A DNA stretch of 64,000 nt from Cryobacterium suzukii (GTDB lineage: Bacteria; Actinomycetota; Actinomycetes; Actinomycetales; Microbacteriaceae): assembly GCF_004403185.1 (NCBI RefSeq), contig NZ_SOHJ01000009.1:24611-88610 (forward strand), given 5' to 3'. The notes beneath the pieces are model-generated. The model did no database searches and had not been told where the DNA came from. It saw nothing but the letters and a program-made list of their open reading frames with translations. Each line of letters opens with the position of its first letter. Position 1 is the stretch's first letter. Below, piece by piece: positions 57,947-64,000 of the stretch. The position numbers were made by a program, and so were the translations under genes.

Positions 57947-60900
57947 TTGGCTGCTGCGCGCAACGCAACCACCAACTCACCCAAGAACGGCCGCTCAGCT
58001 GAGCGTCTGTCGTTCGCAAAGATCAGCGACCACTTGAACGTTCCGGATCTGCTCGCTTTGCAGACCGAGAGCTTCGACTGGCTCGTCGGCAACGACATCT
58101 GGAAGGCTCGCGTCGCCGAGGCCCAGAAAGCCGGACGCCAGGACCTGCCGAATCGCACCGGGCTCGATGAGATCTTCGAGGAGATCTCTCCCATCGAGGA
58201 CCTCGGCGAAACGATGCAGCTGTCGTTCACCAACCCGGAGCTCGAGCCGGAGAAGTACACCATTGATGAGTGCAAGGAAAAGGGTAAGACCTACTCCGCA
58301 CCCCTCTACGTGAACGCTGAGTTCATGAACCACCTCACCGGTGAGATCAAGACCCAGACCGTGTTCATGGGCGACTTCCCGTTGATGACCCCCAAGGGCA
58401 CCTTCGTGATCAACGGCACCGAGCGTGTCGTCGTGTCGCAGCTGGTGCGCTCCCCGGGCGTGTACTTCAACCGCGAGCAGGAGAAGACGTCTGACAAGGA
58501 CATCTACTCTGCCCGCGTTATTCCGAGCCGTGGTGCCTGGCTTGAATTCGAGATCGATAAGCGCGACCAGGTTGGCGTGCGCATCGACCGCAAGCGCAAG
58601 CAGTCCGTTACCGTGTTCCTGAAGGCCCTCGGCCTCACGTCCGAGGAAATCCTCGAGGAGTTCAAGGGCTACGCGTCCATCGAGCTCACCCTGGAGAAGG
58701 ACAACATCCTTACCAAGGAAGAAGCCCTCAAGGACATCTACCGCAAGCTTCGTCCCGGCGAGCAGGTTGCCGCCGAGGCTGCGCGTGCGCTGCTCGACAA
58801 CTTCTTCTTCAACTCCAAGCGCTACGACCTGGCCAAGGTTGGTCGTTACAAGATCAACCGCAAGCTCGGCCTCGAAGCTCCGCTGAGTGACTCCGTACTG
58901 ACGCTCCAGGACATCCTGGCTACCATCAAGTACCTCGTCGCCCTGCACGACAACCAGACCACCCTTCCTGGCCTGCGCGACGGCAAGATGACCGACATCA
59001 ACATCGACATCGACGACATCGACCACTTCGGTAACCGTCGTATCCGTGCCGTTGGCGAGCTCATCCAGAACCAGGTGCGCACCGGCCTGTCCCGCATGGA
59101 GCGCGTCGTTCGCGAGCGCATGACCACGCAGGACATCGAAGCGATCACCCCGCAGACCCTGATCAACGTGCGCCCCGTCGTGGCCGCGATCAAGGAATTC
59201 TTCGGTACGTCGCAGCTGTCGCAGTTCATGGACCAGAACAACCCGCTCGCCGGACTGACGCACAAGCGTCGCCTGTCCGCGCTGGGCCCGGGTGGTCTGT
59301 CCCGTGACCGCGCCGGCGTCGAGGTGCGAGACGTTCACCCCTCGCACTACGGCCGCATGTGCCCCATTGAGACCCCGGAAGGCCCGAACATCGGCCTGAT
59401 CGGTTCGCTCGCCTCGTTCGCGCAGATCAATGCGTTCGGTTTCATCGAGACGCCGTACCGTCGTGTGCTCAACAACAAGGTCACCGAGACGATCGACTAC
59501 CTCACCGCGAGCGAAGAGGACGACTTCATCGTCGCCCAGGCCAACGCGCCGCTCACCAAGGACTCGCACTTTGCCGAGGCCCGCGTGCTCGCTCGTAAGA
59601 AGGGTGGCGAGGTCGACCTCGTTCCCGCTGAAGACATCGGCTACATGGATGTCTCGCCGCGCCAGATGGTGTCGGTCGCGACCAGCCTCATCCCGTTCCT
59701 CGAGCACGACGATGCAAACCGCGCGCTCATGGGTGCCAACATGCAGCGTCAGGCGGTGCCGCTGCTCCTTTCCGACAGCCCGCTCGTCGGAACCGGCATG
59801 GAGGTCTACACGGCCATCGACGCCGGTGACGTGCTCACTGCGTCGAAGCCCGGTGTGGTTTCCGAGGTGTCGGCTGACGTCGTTACCATTCAGCTCGATG
59901 AGGGCGGCACGCAGGACTACTACCTGCGCAAGTTCTCGCGCTCCAACCAGGGCACGAGCTTCAACCACCGCGTGATCGTCAACGCCGGTGAGCGCATCGA
60001 AGCCGGCGAGGTCATCGCCGACGGACCCGCCACCGACCAGGGTGAGCTCGCCCTCGGAAAGAACCTGCTCGTGGCATTCATGCCGTGGGAAGGCTACAAC
60101 TTCGAGGACGCGATCATCCTGAGCCAGAACCTGGTCAAGGACGACACCCTCTCCTCGATTCACATCGAAGAGTACGAAGTGGACGCCCGCGACACCAAGC
60201 TGGGTAAGGAAGAGATCACTCGCGACCTTCCCAACGTGTCTCCGGACTTCCTCGCCGACCTCGACGAGCGTGGCATCATTCGCATCGGAGCCGAGGTTCG
60301 CCCCGGCGACATCCTCGTCGGCAAGGTCACGCCCAAGGGCGAAACCGAGCTCTCCGCCGAGGAGCGCCTGCTGCGCGCCATCTTCAACGAGAAGAGCCGC
60401 GAAGTTCGCGACACGAGCTTGAAGGTTCCCCACGGTGAGCGCGGCACCATCATCGGTGTCAAGGTGTTCGACTCGCAGGACGGCGACGACGAGCTCGGCT
60501 CGGGCGTCAACCAGCGCGTGGTCGTATTCATCGCCCAGAAGCGCAAGATCACCGAGGGTGACAAGCTCGCCGGCCGTCACGGCAACAAGGGTGTCATCTC
60601 CCGCATTCTGCCGATCGAGGACATGCCGTTCCTCGCCGACGGAACCCCGGTCGACATCATCCTCAACCCGCTCGGTATCCCCGGTCGCATGAACTTCGGC
60701 CAGGTGCTGGAAACACACCTCGGCTGGATCGCGAAGCAGGGCTGGAACGTCGAGGGCAAGCCGAAATGGGCTGCTCGTCTTCCGGAGCACGCCTTCAGCG
60801 CCGCCCCCGGCACGAAGGTCGCCACCCCGGTATTCGACGGTGCGCTCGAGATCGAGATCGAGGGTCTCCTGGACTCCACGACCCTGACCCGCGACGGCGA

Positions 60901-61438
60901 ACGCTTGATCGGTTCCACCGGAAAGACCCAGCTCTTCGACGGCCGCTCCGGTGAGCCGTTCCCGATGCCGGTGTCCGTTGGATACATGTACATCCTGAAG
61001 CTCCACCACCTCGTCGACGACAAGATCCACGCTCGTTCGACTGGCCCGTACTCCATGATCACGCAGCAGCCGCTGGGTGGTAAGGCGCAGTTCGGTGGAC
61101 AGCGTTTCGGTGAGATGGAGGTGTGGGCGCTCGAAGCATACGGAGCCGCTTACGCCCTGCAGGAACTCCTGACCATCAAGTCTGACGATATCCTCGGCCG
61201 CGTCAAGGTGTACGAAGCCATCGTCAAGGGTGAGAACATCCAGGAACCCGGCATTCCCGAGAGCTTCAAGGTTCTTATCAAGGAAATGCAGTCGCTGTGC
61301 TTGAACGTCGAGGTGCTCTCGGCCGACGGCACCGCAGTCAGCCTGCGCGACACGGATGACGAGGTGTTCCGCGCTGCGGAAGAGCTCGGCATCAACATTT
61401 CCACCCGGTTTGAGTCGTCGTCCATCGACGACATCTAA
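57947..61438 (+). CDS. rpoB: DNA-directed RNA polymerase subunit beta
   Basis: The catalytic beta subunit, 1163 residues, full length for Actinobacteria. The rifampicin-binding cluster is [20 protein letters not shown], with normal susceptible-type residues at the Ser, His and Ser positions ([24 protein letters not shown]). Other landmarks are [33 protein letters not shown] and the C-terminal [20 protein letters not shown]. Translation starts at TTG with GGAGG upstream. It is followed after 42 bases by rpoC. Confidence 0.98.
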   Translation: MAAARNATTNSPKNGRSAERLSFAKISDHLNVPDLLALQTESFDWLVGNDIWKARVAEAQKAGRQDLPNRTGLDEIFEEISPIEDLGETMQLSFTNPELEPEKYTIDECKEKGKTYSAPLYVNAEFMNHLTGEIKTQTVFMGDFPLMTPKGTFVINGTERVVVSQLVRSPGVYFNREQEKTSDKDIYSARVIPSRGAWLEFEIDKRDQVGVRIDRKRKQSVTVFLKALGLTSEEILEEFKGYASIELTLEKDNILTKEEALKDIYRKLRPGEQVAAEAARALLDNFFFNSKRYDLAKVGRYKINRKLGLEAPLSDSVLTLQDILATIKYLVALHDNQTTLPGLRDGKMTDINIDIDDIDHFGNRRIRAVGELIQNQVRTGLSRMERVVRERMTTQDIEAITPQTLINVRPVVAAIKEFFGTSQLSQFMDQNNPLAGLTHKRRLSALGPGGLSRDRAGVEVRDVHPSHYGRMCPIETPEGPNIGLIGSLASFAQINAFGFIETPYRRVLNNKVTETIDYLTASEEDDFIVAQANAPLTKDSHFAEARVLARKKGGEVDLVPAEDIGYMDVSPRQMVSVATSLIPFLEHDDANRALMGANMQRQAVPLLLSDSPLVGTGMEVYTAIDAGDVLTASKPGVVSEVSADVVTIQLDEGGTQDYYLRKFSRSNQGTSFNHRVIVNAGERIEAGEVIADGPATDQGELALGKNLLVAFMPWEGYNFEDAIILSQNLVKDDTLSSIHIEEYEVDARDTKLGKEEITRDLPNVSPDFLADLDERGIIRIGAEVRPGDILVGKVTPKGETELSAEERLLRAIFNEKSREVRDTSLKVPHGERGTIIGVKVFDSQDGDDELGSGVNQRVVVFIAQKRKITEGDKLAGRHGNKGVISRILPIEDMPFLADGTPVDIILNPLGIPGRMNFGQVLETHLGWIAKQGWNVEGKPKWAARLPEHAFSAAPGTKVATPVFDGALEIEIEGLLDSTTLTRDGERLIGSTGKTQLFDGRSGEPFPMPVSVGYMYILKLHHLVDDKIHARSTGPYSMITQQPLGGKAQFGGQRFGEMEVWALEAYGAAYALQELLTIKSDDILGRVKVYEAIVKGENIQEPGIPESFKVLIKEMQSLCLNVEVLSADGTAVSLRDTDDEVFRAAEELGINISTRFESSSIDDI

Positions 61439-61480
61439 GCCTGGCCCAAAGAAACTTCGAAAACTTTCCAAGGAGAGAAA

Positions 61481-64000
61481 TTGCTCGACGTAACAACATT
61501 TGACGAGCTTCGTATTGGCCTGGCTACCGCTGACGACATCCGTCGTTGGTCGCACGGTGAGGTCAAGAAGCCCGAAACCATCAACTACCGCACGCTCAAG
61601 CCGGAAAAAGACGGCCTGTTCGGCGAGCAGATCTTCGGTCCCTCGCGGGACTGGGAGTGCTCGTGCGGCAAGTACAAGCGCGTTCGCTTCAAAGGAATCG
61701 TCTGCGAGCGTTGCGGTGTAGAGGTCACGAAGTCGTCGGTGCGCCGTGAGCGCATGGGCCACATCGAACTCGCTGCCCCTGTCACGCACATCTGGTACTT
61801 CAAGGGTGTGCCCTCGCGTCTCGGTTACCTGCTGGACATGGCTCCGAAGGACCTCGAAAAGGTCATCTACTTCGCCGCATACATGGTCATCACGGTTGAC
61901 GAAGACGGTCGTCACCAGGACATGCCCGGCCTCGAGAACGAGCTGCGCCTCGAGCTCAAGACCATCGAGTCCAGCCGTGACTCGCGCATCGCCGATCGCC
62001 TGCAGCGCCTCGAAACCGACCTCGCAGCATTGGAGGCCGAAGGCGCCAAGAGCGACCAGAAGAAGCGCACGAAAGACGCCGCTGAAAAGGAAATGGGCCA
62101 GGTTCGCAAGTCCCTGGACGAGCAGATCGCGCACCTCGAGCGCGTGTGGGAAGACTTCCGCACCCTCAAGGTTGGCGACCTGAAGCCGGAAGATTCCGTC
62201 TTCCACGAGCTGCAGGACCGTTTCGGCATGTACTTCGAGGCCTACATGGGCGCCGAAGCCATCAAGAAGCGCCTCGAGGCCTTCGACCTGGTCACCGAGA
62301 GCGAAAACCTGCACCTGCAGATCGCCGAGGGCAAGGGTCAGAAGAAGATCCGCGCCATCAAGCGTCTGCGCGTGGTCAACGCGTTCATTATGACCGGCAA
62401 CTCGCCGGCCGGAATGGTGCTCGACGTTGTACCCGTGCTCCCGCCTGAACTGCGCCCGATGGTGCAGCTCGACGGTGGCCGGTTCGCCACGAGCGACCTG
62501 AACGACCTCTACCGTCGTGTGATCAACCGCAACAACCGCCTGCGTCGTCTGCTTGACCTCGGTGCTCCCGAGATCATCGTGAACAACGAAAAGCGGATGC
62601 TGCAGGAGGCCGTCGACGCACTGTTCGACAACGGTCGTCGTGGTCGCCCCGTTACCGGTACCGGCAACCGTGCCTTGAAGTCCCTGAGCGACATGCTCAA
62701 GGGAAAGCAGGGTCGGTTCCGTCAGAACCTGCTCGGCAAGCGCGTGGACTACTCTGGCCGTTCGGTCATCGTGGTCGGCCCGCAGCTGAAGCTGCACCAG
62801 TGTGGTCTGCCCAAGCAGATGGCACTGGAGCTGTTCAAGCCGTTCGTGATCAAGCGCCTGATCGACCTGAGCCACGCTCAGAACATCAAGGCCGCCAAGC
62901 GCATGGTCGAGCGTTCACGCCCGCAGGTCTGGGACGTCCTCGAGGAGATCATCCGCGAGCGCCCCGTCATGCTCAACCGTGCGCCCACCCTGCACCGCCT
63001 GGGTATCCAGGCCTTCGAGCCTCAGCTCGTTGAAGGTAAGGCAATCCAGCTGCACCCGCTCGTCTGCGCGGCGTTCAACGCCGACTTCGACGGTGACCAG
63101 ATGGCTGTCCACCTGCCGCTTTCCGTTGAGGCCCAGGCCGAGGCACGCATCCTGATGCTCGCCTCGAACAACATCCTCAAGCCGTCTGACGGCCGCCCGG
63201 TGACCCTGCCCACCCAGGACATGATCATCGGTCTGCACCACCTCACCACGATGAAGGAAGGTGTGGTCGGAGAAGGCCGCGCATTCTCCACCGTGTCTGA
63301 GGCCATCCTCGCGTTCGACCAGAAGACGCTCGACCTGAACGCCAAGGTGCGCATCCGTTTGACCGACAAGTACTTCACCGAGGGCACCCAGCCCGATGGT
63401 GTCGAGCTGGTCAACGGCCAGGCCGTCGGAACCGTTCTCGTCACCACGAGCCTCGGTCGCGCCATCTTCAACGAGGCGCTTCCGGCCGACTACCCGTACT
63501 TCGAAGACGTTGCCAACAAGGTCACCATGTCGACCATTGTCAACGACCTCGCGGAGCGGTACGTCAAGGTGGAGGTTGCTGCAACCCTCGACCGGATCAA
63601 GGATGCCGGTTTCTACTGGGCAACCCGTTCCGGCGTGACCGTTGCGCTCAGTGACATCCTGACGCCTCCGAACAAGAAGGAGATCGTCGCCGGCTACGAG
63701 AAGCAGGCCGCCAAGGTTCAGGCACAGTTCGAAAAGGGTCTCACGACCGACCTCGAGCGTCGCCAGGAGCTCATCCAGATCTGGACCCGCGCCACGGAAG
63801 ACGTCGCCGCAGCAATGCAGGCGAACTTCCCGGCCGACAACACCATCAACCGCATGGTCACCTCTGGTGCTCGTGGTAACTGGCTGCAGGTGCGAAACAT
63901 CGCCGGCATGCGAGGCCTGGTGAACAACCCGAAGGGTGAGATCATCCCTCGCCCGATCATCTCGAGCTACCGCGAAGGACTGTCCGTCGCCGAGTACTTC
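61481..64000 (+). CDS. rpoC: DNA-directed RNA polymerase subunit beta' (N-terminal 840 residues, cut by window edge)
   Basis: The first 840 codons of beta' are present, with no stop before the window edge. The start is TTG at 61481-61483 with AGGAGAG directly upstream. The zinc-binding region [20 protein letters not shown], the coiled coil, and the active-site [15 protein letters not shown] near residue 530 (Mg-binding Asp triad) are intact. It is co-transcribed with rpoB. Confidence 0.98.
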   Translation, partial: MLDVTTFDELRIGLATADDIRRWSHGEVKKPETINYRTLKPEKDGLFGEQIFGPSRDWECSCGKYKRVRFKGIVCERCGVEVTKSSVRRERMGHIELAAPVTHIWYFKGVPSRLGYLLDMAPKDLEKVIYFAAYMVITVDEDGRHQDMPGLENELRLELKTIESSRDSRIADRLQRLETDLAALEAEGAKSDQKKRTKDAAEKEMGQVRKSLDEQIAHLERVWEDFRTLKVGDLKPEDSVFHELQDRFGMYFEAYMGAEAIKKRLEAFDLVTESENLHLQIAEGKGQKKIRAIKRLRVVNAFIMTGNSPAGMVLDVVPVLPPELRPMVQLDGGRFATSDLNDLYRRVINRNNRLRRLLDLGAPEIIVNNEKRMLQEAVDALFDNGRRGRPVTGTGNRALKSLSDMLKGKQGRFRQNLLGKRVDYSGRSVIVVGPQLKLHQCGLPKQMALELFKPFVIKRLIDLSHAQNIKAAKRMVERSRPQVWDVLEEIIRERPVMLNRAPTLHRLGIQAFEPQLVEGKAIQLHPLVCAAFNADFDGDQMAVHLPLSVEAQAEARILMLASNNILKPSDGRPVTLPTQDMIIGLHHLTTMKEGVVGEGRAFSTVSEAILAFDQKTLDLNAKVRIRLTDKYFTEGTQPDGVELVNGQAVGTVLVTTSLGRAIFNEALPADYPYFEDVANKVTMSTIVNDLAERYVKVEVAATLDRIKDAGFYWATRSGVTVALSDILTPPNKKEIVAGYEKQAAKVQAQFEKGLTTDLERRQELIQIWTRATEDVAAAMQANFPADNTINRMVTSGARGNWLQVRNIAGMRGLVNNPKGEIIPRPIISSYREGLSVAEYF

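Noticed and set aside
59200..59300. Possible rifampicin-resistance substitutions in rpoB
   Set aside because: The [20 protein letters not shown] cluster and the following RLSALGPGG look like the normal susceptible form; no resistance substitution was recognised.
57995..62875. A stop-free leftward frame of 1626 codons opposite rpoB and rpoC
   Set aside because: It is antisense to two universally conserved genes, has no ribosome-binding site or recognisable domain, and arises from the strong codon bias of rpoB-rpoC, which leaves few stops on the opposite strand.
1..64000. CRISPR arrays, prophage or transposase genes
   Set aside because: No regularly spaced direct repeats, integrase, terminase or transposase-like proteins were seen. 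The inverted-repeat elements found have no enzyme gene nearby.

Overview
The window is high-GC actinobacterial chromosome. It is most consistent with the family Microbacteriaceae (Cryobacterium/Salinibacterium-like). That placement is inferred from the rpoB-rpoC proteins, a CarD paralogue, a DasR-type GlcNAc regulator, a Rv2466c-like thioredoxin-fold protein, GTG/TTG starts on key genes, and small actinobacterial families such as DUF5997, DUF4916 and DUF1684. No rRNA, tRNA, CRISPR array, prophage or intact insertion sequence was seen. Coding density is high, and many operons are joined by 4-nt ATGA/GTGA overlaps.

Layout. 0-3 kb: a truncated AbgT-type transporter with an M20 amidohydrolase, an SRPBCC protein and a mycothiol-nitroreductase-like protein. 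3-8 kb: an N-acetylglucosamine locus. nagB, nagA and PTS EIIC read leftward; EIIB, EIIA and a DasR-like GntR regulator read rightward; a dre-like palindrome lies between them. 8-10.7 kb: a nitrate/sulfonate-type ABC importer. 11-13.4 kb: hypotheticals and a DUF1624/DUF418-like membrane protein. 13.6-23.2 kb: an apparent carnitine-catabolism operon. A hybrid XRE-TetR regulator is followed by a BKACE (DUF849) enzyme, an L-carnitine dehydrogenase-like enzyme, a hotdog thioesterase, a complete oligopeptide-type ABC importer with a fused double ATPase, and a serine hydrolase. 23-27.5 kb: an HPF-like protein, a GH15 trehalase fused to a degenerate trehalose-phosphatase domain, a TetR regulator and a CarD-family protein. 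27.5-29.5 kb: a membrane protein flanked by two related nested palindromes. 29.5-35 kb: YihY, CsbD and an Asp23/Gls24-AmaP-DUF2273 envelope-stress cluster divergent from an ECF sigma operon.

35-49 kb: a DinB-like protein, a LysE exporter, an Lrp-ald pair, an OhrR-like regulator, an aldehyde dehydrogenase, a GNAT-AAA+ fusion, a DrrAB-type ABC exporter, a VOC protein, a LysR effector domain without HTH that carries a histone-like tail, DUF5997, an esterase, a NUDIX-like protein, a nucleoside hydrolase and a GNAT. 49-57.6 kb: a DEAD-box helicase, a 28-codon small ORF with an ideal ribosome-binding site, DUF1684, SRPBCC-like and EVE proteins, a coiled-coil membrane protein, a SprT-like protein, a PQQ-type sugar dehydrogenase lipoprotein, a TPR protein that may start at CTG, and a spermidine-synthase-fold protein. 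57.9-64 kb: rpoB and the first 840 codons of rpoC.

Two signals cut across the genes. The 7-mer CGGATGC/GCATCCG occurs more than 60 times by eye, several-fold above expectation, but is absent across the nag region. Two families of small inverted-repeat elements sit between genes.
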